A DNA stretch of 64,000 nt, from positions 3,351,001 through 3,415,000 of the forward strand of contig NZ_CP020947.1 in the NCBI RefSeq assembly GCF_000172795.2, written 5' to 3'. Origin of the DNA: Rhizobium sp. CIAT894 (GTDB lineage: Bacteria > Pseudomonadota > Alphaproteobacteria > Rhizobiales > Rhizobiaceae). Both the position numbers and the translations under genes were made by a program. Each line of letters starts with the position of its first letter. The first letter of the stretch is position 1. Under the pieces are notes generated by a model. That model saw only the letters and a list, made by a program, of their open reading frames with translations. It did no database searches and was not told the origin of the DNA. Positions 32,405-40,440 of the stretch are shown here, in pieces.

Positions 32405-33862
32405 ATGAGTACCACTGTCATCAAGAACGGCACCATCGTCACGGCCGACCTCACCTACAAGGCTGACGTCAAGATCGACGGCGGCAAGATCGTCGAGATC
32501 GGCCCGAACCTCTCGGGCGACGAGACGCTCGACGCCTCGGGCTGCTATGTCATGCCTGGCGGCATTGACCCGCACACCCATCTCGAAATGCCCTTCATGG
32601 GCACCTATTCCTCCGACGATTTCGAGAGCGGCACGCGCGCGGCGCTTTCCGGCGGCACGACCATGGTCGTCGATTTCGCCCTGCCTGCCCCCGGCCAGTC
32701 GCTGCTTGAGGCGCTGACCATGTGGGACAACAAGTCGACGCGGGCCAATTGCGATTATTCCTTCCACATGGCTGTCACCTGGTGGAGCGAGCAGGTCTTC
32801 AAGGAGATGGAGACCATCGTCCGCGACAAGGGCATCAACACCTTCAAGCATTTCATGGCCTACAAGGGCGCGCTGATGGTGGACGATGACGAGATGTTCG
32901 CCTCCTTCCAGCGCTGCGCCGAACTCGGCGCCCTGCCGCTGGTGCACGCCGAAAACGGCGATGTCGTCGCCTCGATGTCGGCAAAGCTGCTGGCCGAGGG
33001 CAATAATGGTCCCGAGGCGCATGCCTATTCCCGCCCCGCCGAGGTCGAGGGCGAGGCCACGAACCGTGCGATCATGATCGCCGACATGGCCGGCTGCCCT
33101 GTCTATATCGTCCATACTTCCTGCGAGCAGGCGCATGAAGCGATCCGCCGCGCCCGCGCCAAGGGCATGCGCGTCTACGGCGAACCCCTGATCCAGCACC
33201 TGACGCTCGACGAGAGCGAATATTCCAATCCCGACTGGGATCATGCCGCCCGCCGCGTGATGTCGCCGCCCTTCCGCAACAAACAGCATCAGGACTCACT
33301 CTGGGCCGGCCTTGCCTCCGGCTCGCTGCAGGTGGTCGCCACGGACCATTGCGCCTTCACCACGGCGCAGAAGCGTTTCGGCGTCGGCGATTTCACCAAG
33401 ATCCCCAACGGCACCGGCGGCCTCGAAGACCGCATGCCGATGCTCTGGACCCGCGGCGTCAATACCGGCCGGCTGACGATGAACGAGTTCGTCGCCGTCA
33501 CCTCGACCAACATCGCCAAGATCCTCAACATCTATCCGAAGAAGGGCGCGATCCTCGTCGGCGCCGATGCCGATATCGTCGTCTGGGATCCGAAGCGGTC
33601 AAAAACCATCTCGTCCAAGAGCCAGCAGTCGGCGATCGACTACAACGTCTTCGAAGGCAAGGAAGTGACCGGCCTGCCGCGCTACACGCTGACGCGCGGC
33701 GTCGTTGCCATCGAGGAAAGCACGGTCAAGACCCGCGAGGGCCACGGCGAATTCGTCCGGCGCGAACCGGTAACTGCCGTCAGCAAGGCTCTGTCCACCT
33801 GGAAGGAGATCACCTCTCCGCGCAAGGTGGAACGCAGCGGCATCCCGGCAACAGGCGTGTGA
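32405..33862 (+). CDS. hydA: Dihydropyrimidinase (hydantoinase)
   Basis: This 485-residue amidohydrolase of the TIM-barrel type is predicted to open dihydrouracil or dihydrothymine to N-carbamoyl-beta-amino acids. Metal ligands are seen in GGIDPHTHLEMPF (HxH), the carboxylated Lys in FKHFMAYKGALMVDD, His in LVHAENGD and VHTSCEQAHEA, and Asp in VATDHCAFTTAQK. ATG 32405 is chosen by the AAGGACTAGG upstream and family N-terminus. The upstream frame belongs to the preceding small gene. It links PreTA and beta-ureidopropionase into one pathway. Confidence 0.93.
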   Translation: MSTTVIKNGTIVTADLTYKADVKIDGGKIVEIGPNLSGDETLDASGCYVMPGGIDPHTHLEMPFMGTYSSDDFESGTRAALSGGTTMVVDFALPAPGQSLLEALTMWDNKSTRANCDYSFHMAVTWWSEQVFKEMETIVRDKGINTFKHFMAYKGALMVDDDEMFASFQRCAELGALPLVHAENGDVVASMSAKLLAEGNNGPEAHAYSRPAEVEGEATNRAIMIADMAGCPVYIVHTSCEQAHEAIRRARAKGMRVYGEPLIQHLTLDESEYSNPDWDHAARRVMSPPFRNKQHQDSLWAGLASGSLQVVATDHCAFTTAQKRFGVGDFTKIPNGTGGLEDRMPMLWTRGVNTGRLTMNEFVAVTSTNIAKILNIYPKKGAILVGADADIVVWDPKRSKTISSKSQQSAIDYNVFEGKEVTGLPRYTLTRGVVAIEESTVKTREGHGEFVRREPVTAVSKALSTWKEITSPRKVERSGIPATGV

Positions 33863-33919
33863 CATGGCGCGTTACGATACCGCCATCAACCGGGGAACGA
33901 CGCCTCCATGCGGATGACC

Positions 33920-34333
33920 TCACGCCGGCACCAGCGCATCCAGCTCCGGCAGAAGCACGACGCTTTCCTGCTCGTTCGGGTCGGTGCGGGCGATGACCGC
34001 TGTGCACGGCGTGCTGCTGAGGTTTGCCGGCACATGCGGCACGCCAGCCGGGATATAGAACAGTTCGCCGGCATGGACGACGACATGATGCTCCAGTCGG
34101 TCGCCATACCAGGTGTGGGCCTCGCCGGAGAGCATATAGATCGCCGTCTCATGCGAGACGTGCAGATGCGCCCTGGCACGCACGCCGGGCGGGATCGTCA
34201 AAAGGTGCATGCAGATACCCTTGGCGCCGACCGTCTCGGCCGCTATTCCCTCGAAATAGCTGAGCCCCTGCTTGCCGCCATAGGCGTGGTTGGGACGAAC
34301 GATGTGGCAGGTGGGTTGTGATGTTGCGTCCAT
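33920..34333 (-). CDS. Cupin-domain protein
   Basis: This 137-residue single-domain cupin has motif 1 (PPGVRARAHLHVSHETAIYMLSG, split here over one strand pair) with His and Glu metal ligands and motif 2 (GELFYIPAGVPHVPAN). It may be an isomerase, dioxygenase or binding protein; sequence does not decide. The ATG at 34333 follows GGAGGAAGAGA. It is on the opposite strand to the pyrimidine and transport genes, convergent with hydA and divergent from the ABC importer ATPase, so it shares a control region with the latter. Confidence 0.82.
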   Translation of the reverse strand: MDATSQPTCHIVRPNHAYGGKQGLSYFEGIAAETVGAKGICMHLLTIPPGVRARAHLHVSHETAIYMLSGEAHTWYGDRLEHHVVVHAGELFYIPAGVPHVPANLSSTPCTAVIARTDPNEQESVVLLPELDALVPA

Positions 34334-34427
34334 TCTCTTCCTCCATGAAATGTGCCGCCGGCAGGGCCTGCGGCGATGGTAACACGCAAACCGCCTCCCC
34401 GCGGCGAAAACAAGAACGGTCGCATTG

Positions 34428-35213
34428 ATGCAAGCACCCTCCGTCGTATCCGCCAAGGATCTCTGTCTCACCTACCAGGCGAATGACGGCCCGGTGAATG
34501 CGCTGAGCGATGTCAATCTCGATGTCCGCAAGGGCGATTTCGTCTCGTTCATCGGCCCTTCGGGCTGCGGCAAGACGACCTTCCTGCGCGTCATCGCCGA
34601 TCTCGAAAAGAGCACCTCGGGCGAAATCTCGATCAACGGCATGACGCCGGAGGAAGCCCGAAAGGCCCGTGCCTACGGCTATGTGTTTCAGGCCCCGGCG
34701 CTCCTGCCCTGGCGGGTCATCGAAGACAATATCGCCCTGCCGCTGGAGATTATGGGTTATCGCGGCGCTGATCGCACGCGGCGGATCGCCGAAGCGCTCG
34801 ATCTGGTCGGCCTCTCCGGCTTCGAGAAGAAATTCCCCTGGCAGCTTTCCGGCGGCATGCAGCAGCGGGCCTCGATCGCCCGCGCGCTCGCCTTCGACGC
34901 CGACCTGCTGCTGATGGACGAACCTTTTGGCGCGCTCGATGAGATCGTCCGCGATCATCTGAACGAGGAGCTGCTGAAACTCTGGGCCCGCACCAACAAG
35001 ACGATCTGCTTCGTCACCCACTCCATCCCCGAGGCGGTCTACCTCTCGACCAAGATCGTGGTGATGTCGCCGCGCCCGGGCCGCGTCACCGACGTGATCG
35101 ACTCGACGCTGCCGGCCGAACGCCCGCTCGACATCCGCGACACCCCGGAGTTTCTGGAGATCGCCCATCGCGTTCGCGAGGGGCTGAGGACGGGGCATAG
35201 CCATGAGGTTTAG
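34428..35213 (+). CDS. NitT/TauT-type ABC importer ATP-binding protein
   Basis: This 261-residue ATPase has Walker A GPSGCGKTT, Q-loop YVFQAPALLPW, signature LSGGMQQRASIARAL, Walker B LLLMDEPFGALDE and H-loop FVTHSIPEAVYLS. The PALLPW Q-loop is typical of SsuB/TauB/ThiZ ATPases. It serves the two permeases and binding protein at 35763-38847, although a repeat and a DUF559 gene separate them. Given the neighbourhood of rutR and hydA, the cargo is probably a pyrimidine or a related heterocycle. ATG 34428 directly follows a TTG that is unlikely to be used. Confidence 0.9.
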   Translation: MQAPSVVSAKDLCLTYQANDGPVNALSDVNLDVRKGDFVSFIGPSGCGKTTFLRVIADLEKSTSGEISINGMTPEEARKARAYGYVFQAPALLPWRVIEDNIALPLEIMGYRGADRTRRIAEALDLVGLSGFEKKFPWQLSGGMQQRASIARALAFDADLLLMDEPFGALDEIVRDHLNEELLKLWARTNKTICFVTHSIPEAVYLSTKIVVMSPRPGRVTDVIDSTLPAERPLDIRDTPEFLEIAHRVREGLRTGHSHEV

Positions 35214-35232
35214 GCGCGAGTTGTTGGAAAAG

Positions 35233-35381
35233 ACCCCTCCCCAACCCCTCCCCACAAGGGGGAGGGGCAAACCGGCGGCATTCGCCGAGTTCTCCAACAA
35301 CCGGCCCAACAGAGTATCAAGGCCCGCGGCGGGTTCGGCGTTAAAGCCCCTCCCCCTTGTGGGGAGGGGTTGGGGAGGGGT
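35233..35381. repeat. 36-bp perfect inverted repeat element
   Basis: Arms 35233-35268 and 35346-35381 are perfect reverse complements over 36 bp, separated by 77 bp. Each arm is itself partly palindromic (CCCCTCCCC...GGGGAGGGG). It begins about 20 bp after the ATPase stop and ends 4 bp before a DUF559 gene, inside an ABC operon. It looks like a mobile or MITE-like intergenic repeat common in rhizobia. Copy number cannot be judged here. Confidence 0.85.
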
Positions 35382-35385
35382 TTAA

Positions 35386-35766
35386 ATGCCACATTCAAAC
35401 ATCACCCCCAAAACCCGCGACACGGCAAAGCGCCTTCGCCGTGAATTGACGAAAGCCGAAGCTGCCATGTGGGATATGCTTCGCGATCTCAGGCCCTATG
35501 GCGCCAGATTCAGGCGCGAGACACCGATCGGTCCTTATATTGCTGATTTTGCCTGGCTGTCGGCGCGGCTCATCGTCGAAGTCGACGGCGACAGCCACGA
35601 GACCACTGCTGGCCGTCGGCATGATCTTGTCCGGGACGCGTTCCTGCGCAATGAAGGATTCAACGTGCTTCGCTTCGACAACGCTCAGGTGCTTGATGGA
35701 CCCGACTACGTGTTTCTGACTATCGAAAAGCACGCCGCTCCGTTTTTGAAGGAGCGCGCAGCGTGA
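35386..35766 (+). CDS. DUF559 (Vsr-like endonuclease fold) protein
   Basis: This 126-residue protein of the DUF559 family has a PD-(D/E)xK/Vsr-like nuclease fold. It opens with RRELTKAEAAMWDMLRDLR, has the core FRRETPIGPYIADFAW and the acidic line LIVEVDGDSHE, and ends NVLRFDNAQVLDGPDYVF. Function is unknown. Such genes are often solitary and mobile. It lies 4 bp after a 36-bp inverted repeat, and its stop overlaps the GTG start of an ABC permease. It is therefore embedded in the importer operon and may be translationally coupled. Confidence 0.85.
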   Translation: MPHSNITPKTRDTAKRLRRELTKAEAAMWDMLRDLRPYGARFRRETPIGPYIADFAWLSARLIVEVDGDSHETTAGRRHDLVRDAFLRNEGFNVLRFDNAQVLDGPDYVFLTIEKHAAPFLKERAA

Positions 35767-36692
35767 AACCCGACACCTTCAAAGACAAGATCCTCCCCGT
35801 CACCGCGATCCTGCTCGCCCTCGTCGCCATCTGGTATGTCGCCGCCGTGCTGATGAACGCGCCGTTCCAGCGCGACATGGACAGTCGCGCCGGCATCACC
35901 CCCACCACGATGGAATTCATCAGCAAGACGCTGGCGCAGCCGAAGCCGATCCTGCCGGCGCCGCATCAGGTGGCGCAGAACGTCTATGAGAACACCGTCC
36001 TGCGCAGCCTTTCGAGCAATCGCAGCCTCGTCTATCACAGCTGGGTGACGCTCTCCTCCACCCTGCTCGGCTTCGGCTTCGGCATGCTGCTCGGCATTCT
36101 TCTTGCGGTGCTGATCGTGCACAACCGCGCCATGGACCGCTCGCTGATGCCCTGGCTGGTGGCGAGCCAGACCATACCGATCCTCGCCATCGCGCCGATG
36201 ATCGTCATCATCTCCTACAATGTGCTGACCGGCGACAACGCGATTGCCCATCTTCTGAATCTCGATTCCGACGCCTCCCGTCTCGTCTCCAAGGCGCTGA
36301 TCTCCACCTACCTCTCCTTTTTCCCTGTCGCCGTCGGCATGGTGAAGGGGTTGCGTTCGCCCGAGATCATGCATCTCGACCTGATGCGCACCTATTACGC
36401 CAGCCCGACGCAGACTTTCTGGAAGCTGCGTGTTCCGGCCTCGATCCCCTTCCTCTTCACCTCGATGAAGGTCGCGATCGCTGCCAGTCTCGTCGGCGCC
36501 ATCGTCGGCGAACTGCCGACAGGCGCCGTTGCCGGCATCGGCTCCAAGCTGCTCGCCGGCTCCTATTACAGCCAGACCATCGATATCTGGGCAGCGCTCG
36601 TCGCCGGATCGCTGCTGGCGGGCATCCTGGTTGCGATCGTCGGCATTGCAGCAAAGATCGTCGACCGCGCCATGGGCGGGAGGCCGGCATGA
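35763..36692 (+). CDS. NitT/TauT-type ABC importer permease 1
   Basis: This 309-residue inner-membrane permease has an N-terminal helix, a periplasmic stretch (about residues 30-90) and five core helices with the cytoplasmic EAA-like loop LDLMRTYYASPTQTFWKLRV. It starts with GTG in a GTGA overlap with the DUF559 gene and ends in an ATGA overlap with permease 2. It pairs with permease 2 as a heterodimer for uptake of a small, probably pyrimidine-related, solute. Confidence 0.9.
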   Translation: MKPDTFKDKILPVTAILLALVAIWYVAAVLMNAPFQRDMDSRAGITPTTMEFISKTLAQPKPILPAPHQVAQNVYENTVLRSLSSNRSLVYHSWVTLSSTLLGFGFGMLLGILLAVLIVHNRAMDRSLMPWLVASQTIPILAIAPMIVIISYNVLTGDNAIAHLLNLDSDASRLVSKALISTYLSFFPVAVGMVKGLRSPEIMHLDLMRTYYASPTQTFWKLRVPASIPFLFTSMKVAIAASLVGAIVGELPTGAVAGIGSKLLAGSYYSQTIDIWAALVAGSLLAGILVAIVGIAAKIVDRAMGGRPA

Positions 36693-37816
36693 GACATCTG
36701 AACTTCTCGTGGCAGGCTGTCGTCGCCCTTCTCCTCTGTATCGCGGCGCTGACGAGCCTTCCGCTTTTCGCCGAGGGTGCCGCACGCCCCTTAGGCGACG
36801 GCACGACGAGCCTGGTCTTCATCATCATCGCCGCGGCCGCTCTCCTGTCTTTTGCGCCGCAGCCGCCGGCCTACCGCGCCACCGTACTGTTCATCGGGGC
36901 ACATGGCGCCGCCTGGATGCTGCTGTCGGCTCTTTCCGGCAATGAGGGAACGGCGACGCGAGCCTTCTTCCTGCTGCTCTTTTCCTGCTGGCTGCTGGCC
37001 TGGCGATGCGTCACCGAGCTGTCGAAACTGCAGCCCCTCACCACGTTCGGCAAATCGACACTTCAACTGCTGATCCCGGCGATCTTCGGCGCCTGGATCC
37101 TCATCCTCTGGGAGGCGGTCACGCGCGGCGGCGGCATTCCCTTCATCATCCTGCCGCCGCCGAGCGCCATCGGTCAGCGTATCATGGCCTCGCTGCCGAT
37201 CCTCGGTGCAGACGTCAGGCAGACGATCTTCAAGGCGGTGCTGATCGGTTATATCGTCGGCTGCCTCGCCGGCTTCGCCGTCGCGGTGCTGGCCGATCGT
37301 ATCGCTTTCCTGCGCCGCGGGCTGTTGCCGATCGGCAATATGGTATCGGCCCTGCCGATCATCGGCGTCGCCCCGGTCATGGTCATGTGGTTCGGCTTCG
37401 ACTGGCCGTCGAAGGCCGCCGTCGTCATCATCATGACCTTCTTCCCCATGCTGGTGAACACCGTCGCCGGCCTTGCCGCCTCCGGCAGCATGGAACGCGA
37501 CCTGATGCGCACCTATGCCTCGAGCGATTGGCAGACGCTGCTCAAGCTCAAGCTGCCGGCGGCCATGCCCTTCATTTTCAACGCACTGAAGATCAACTCG
37601 ACGCTGGCGCTGATTGGTGCCATCGTTGCCGAATTCTTCGGAACGCCGATCGTCGGCATGGGCTTCCGTATCTCCACCGAGATCGGCCGCATGAATGTCG
37701 ACATGGTCTGGGCGGAAATCGCTGTCGCGGCTCTGGCCGGCTCGATCTTTTATGGCATCATCGCCCTGGCCGAACGGGCGGTGACGTTCTGGCATCCGTC
37801 TATCCGTGGTGGCTAG
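36689..37816 (+). CDS. NitT/TauT-type ABC importer permease 2
   Basis: This 375-residue permease is longer than its partner because three or four extra N-terminal membrane helices (about residues 1-115) precede the standard core. The coupling loop is RDLMRTYASSDWQTLLKLKL, nearly the same as that of permease 1, which shows a shared origin. It overlaps permease 1 by 4 bp and is followed 59 bp later by the binding-protein gene. A heteromeric permease pair of this kind is typical for THI5/NMT1-like importers. Confidence 0.9.
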   Translation: MRHLNFSWQAVVALLLCIAALTSLPLFAEGAARPLGDGTTSLVFIIIAAAALLSFAPQPPAYRATVLFIGAHGAAWMLLSALSGNEGTATRAFFLLLFSCWLLAWRCVTELSKLQPLTTFGKSTLQLLIPAIFGAWILILWEAVTRGGGIPFIILPPPSAIGQRIMASLPILGADVRQTIFKAVLIGYIVGCLAGFAVAVLADRIAFLRRGLLPIGNMVSALPIIGVAPVMVMWFGFDWPSKAAVVIIMTFFPMLVNTVAGLAASGSMERDLMRTYASSDWQTLLKLKLPAAMPFIFNALKINSTLALIGAIVAEFFGTPIVGMGFRISTEIGRMNVDMVWAEIAVAALAGSIFYGIIALAERAVTFWHPSIRGG

Positions 37817-37875
37817 GCGCGCACGGGCTTCGCAAATGGGGTCCGGGCATAACTTCAGAGGGTAAGGACAAGAAA

Positions 37876-38847
37876 ATGAAAAAGTTGATGGTTGCAATGA
37901 TGGCGAGCGCAATGTCGCTTGCAGCAGCCCATGCGATGGCCGCCGACAAGGTCGTGCTGCAGCTGAAATGGGTCACGCAGAGCCAGTTCGGCGGTTATTA
38001 TGTCGCCAAGGACAAGGGTTTCTACAAGGAAGAAGGCCTCGACGTCGATATCAAGCCGGGCGGCCCCGACATCGCCCCCGAGCAGGTGATCGCCGGCGGC
38101 GGCGCCGATGTCATCGTCGACTGGATGGGCGGCGCGCTTGTTGCCCGCGAAAAGGGCGTCCCGCTTGTCAACATCGCCCAGCCCTACCAGAAGTCCGGCC
38201 TGGAAATGATCTGCCGTAAGGATGGCCCGGTGAAGACCGAAGCCGATTTCAAGGGCCATACGCTCGGCGTCTGGTTCTTCGGCAACGAGTATCCCTTCTT
38301 CGCCTGGATGAACAAGCTCGGCCTGTCCACAGAAGGCGGTGCGAACGGCGTCACAGTCTTGAAGCAGAGCTTCGACGTACAGCCGCTCGTCCAGAAGCAG
38401 GCCGATTGCATCTCGGTGATGACCTATAATGAATACTGGCAGGCGATCGACGCCGGCTTCAAGCCGGAGGAACTGACGGTCTTCAACTATACGCAAATGG
38501 GCAACGATCTTCTCGAAGACGGCCTCTATGCGATGGAAGACAAGCTGAAGGACCCGGCCTTCAAGGAGAAGATGGTCAAGTTTGTCCGCGCCTCGATGAA
38601 GGGCTGGAAATATGCGACCGAGAATCCGGATGAGGCTGCCGAGATCGTCATGGACAATGGCGGCCAGGACGAGAACCATCAGAAGCGCATGATGGGCGAA
38701 GTCGCTAAACTGGTTGGCGACGGCTCCGGCAAACTCGACGAGGCGCTTTATGCCCGCACGGCAAAGGCGCTGCTTGACCAGAAGATCATCAGCAAAGAGC
38801 CCTCGGGCGCCTGGACGCACGACGTTACCGACGCGGCGGTCAAGTAA
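37876..38847 (+). CDS. ABC importer substrate-binding protein, NMT1/THI5-like
   Basis: This 323-residue periplasmic protein has a signal peptide (about residues 1-22, AHAMAAD). The NMT1/THI5-like fold shows VVLQLKWVTQSQFGGYYVAK, VDIKPGGPDIAPEQVIAGGG and FGNEYPFFAWMNKLG. This family binds pyrimidines such as formylaminopyrimidine, or other small ring compounds. With rutR and the reductive pathway next door, a pyrimidine-type ligand is likely but unproven. The ATG 37876 begins the signal peptide. A strong terminator at 38870 ends the operon. Confidence 0.9.
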   Translation: MKKLMVAMMASAMSLAAAHAMAADKVVLQLKWVTQSQFGGYYVAKDKGFYKEEGLDVDIKPGGPDIAPEQVIAGGGADVIVDWMGGALVAREKGVPLVNIAQPYQKSGLEMICRKDGPVKTEADFKGHTLGVWFFGNEYPFFAWMNKLGLSTEGGANGVTVLKQSFDVQPLVQKQADCISVMTYNEYWQAIDAGFKPEELTVFNYTQMGNDLLEDGLYAMEDKLKDPAFKEKMVKFVRASMKGWKYATENPDEAAEIVMDNGGQDENHQKRMMGEVAKLVGDGSGKLDEALYARTAKALLDQKIISKEPSGAWTHDVTDAAVK

Positions 38848-38869
38848 TCGCCGCGATACGCCAAAACCG

Positions 38870-38904
38870 AAACGCGCGGGAGATTTTCCGCGCGTTTCTT
38901 TTTG
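38870..38904 (+). terminator. Intrinsic terminator of the ABC importer operon
   Basis: A 10-bp stem AAACGCGCGG / CCGCGCGTTT with an 8-nt loop is followed by CTTTTTG. Confidence 0.85.
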
Positions 38905-39234
38905 TCGAAAAAAATGCCTTGCAACTGTCGCATTTATCCGGCGTCAAACGTCATTGGGGTAGAAGCGCGATCAATCATCGTCATGTTCGCATAACCTTGC
39001 GGTGATTGATTCAGGTTCTGATGGTAATTATTATCGGCTCATGGGGAATTGTTTTCTGCCGGGCTTGCATATCGAGCAAATCGATACCAACTAGAAGCCG
39101 ATTTGCCGACGAGGGATGACGGCAAATGATGTGTGGATACCCTTGAGAATGCAGCAAAGGCAGTGGCCTGGTCGCGAGCTGAAGGACAGACGCGCGAGTT
39201 CGGCTAAGCTTGTTACAAGATTGGACGAAGACGC
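38905..39234. other. Gene-free interval before the RND operon
   Basis: No convincing gene is present. An imperfect 12-bp inverted repeat (38969-38980 and 39000-39011, two mismatches, 19-nt spacer, halves resembling ATCAATCA/TGATTGAT) could be an operator for the efflux genes. The interval is more AT-rich than its surroundings. Confidence 0.5.
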
Positions 39235-40428
39235 ATGGCACGCAAGCCGATTGGAATTCTAGGCGCATCCACCCTTTTTGCAGCGCTGCTGCTGGCTGCA
39301 TCTACCGCATTGTCGCAGGAAGCGCCTGTTGTAAAACCGCAGCAGAACCTGCCGGCGATCGTCGTCACCACGGCTGTCAATCGCACCCTCGTCGACCGTG
39401 TCATCGGTACGGGAACGGTCAAACCCGTCGAGGAAGTCTATATCCAGCCGCAGGTGGAGGGCCTGTCGATCCGTACGCTGAAAGCCGATATCGGCGACAA
39501 GGTTCAGGCGGAAAGCACGCTGGCGACGCTCAACGATGATGCGCTGGTCCTGGAGAAAAGCCAGATGATGGCGACGAAGGCCAAGGGCGAGGCAAGCCTC
39601 GCCCAGCTGCGCGCCCAGCTCATCGAAGCCCAGGCCAATGCCGAACAGGCAAGGCAGCAGCAGGCCCGCTCCCAGGAAATGGGCAAGAAGGGTACCGTTT
39701 CCACCGCCCAGGTCGAACAGGCCGATGCGACAGCCGCCGCCGCCAATGCCCGCGTCGTCTCTGCCGAACAGGCGATCGAGGTCGCCGAAGCCGATCTCAA
39801 GGTCTTCGACAGCCAGATCGCCGATGCCGATCTGAAACTTGCCCGCACTGATGTGAAGACCCCGGTTGCCGGTACGATCGCGGCAAAGAACGCCAAGGTC
39901 GGCGCCATTGCCGCCGGCAACGGCGATCCGCTGTTCACCATCATCCGCGACGGCGATATCGAGCTCGTGGCCGAGGTCGCGGAAAGCGACATCGTCAGGA
40001 TCATGGCCGGCCAGAAGGCGACGATTTCACTTTCCGGCAGCCGTGAGAAACTTTCCGGTGCCGTGCGCCTGGTTTCGCCGACTGTCGATGCCAGCACCCG
40101 CCTCGGCCTGGTGCATATCTCGATCGACGATGACAGCAAGGCGCGTTCCGGCATGTATGGCAGCGCCGAGATCATCGTGCGCGAGACGGACGGCGTATCG
40201 CTTCCCCTGACCGCGGTGCTGACCGGCAATGAAGGCTCTTCGGCCCGCAAGGTCGAGGATGGCGTGGTGAAATTTGCCAAGATCGAGACCGGCATCCAGG
40301 ACGGCGCCTATGTCGAGATCGTCAAGGGATTGAAGAGCGGCGACGAGGTCGTGGCCAAGGCGGGCGCCTATGTCCGTGACGGCGACCACATCACGCCGGT
40401 GCGTGAACAGCCCTCCGCTTCCAACTAA
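39235..40428 (+). CDS. RND efflux periplasmic adaptor (MFP)
   Basis: This 397-residue membrane-fusion protein has an N-terminal signal/anchor (about residues 1-28), then the barrel-sandwich hybrid (VEEVYIQPQVEGLSIRTLKA). A long alpha hairpin (about 105-190, rich in Ala/Gln/Glu) and a beta-barrel domain (DVKTPVAGTIAAKNAKVGAI) follow. It links an inner-membrane RND pump to an outer-membrane channel. The pump gene follows after 12 bp. No outer-membrane factor gene is in the window, so a TolC homolog elsewhere must serve. No local regulator gene is evident. Confidence 0.92.
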   Translation: MARKPIGILGASTLFAALLLAASTALSQEAPVVKPQQNLPAIVVTTAVNRTLVDRVIGTGTVKPVEEVYIQPQVEGLSIRTLKADIGDKVQAESTLATLNDDALVLEKSQMMATKAKGEASLAQLRAQLIEAQANAEQARQQQARSQEMGKKGTVSTAQVEQADATAAAANARVVSAEQAIEVAEADLKVFDSQIADADLKLARTDVKTPVAGTIAAKNAKVGAIAAGNGDPLFTIIRDGDIELVAEVAESDIVRIMAGQKATISLSGSREKLSGAVRLVSPTVDASTRLGLVHISIDDDSKARSGMYGSAEIIVRETDGVSLPLTAVLTGNEGSSARKVEDGVVKFAKIETGIQDGAYVEIVKGLKSGDEVVAKAGAYVRDGDHITPVREQPSASN

Positions 40429-40440
40429 AGAGACCATCCG

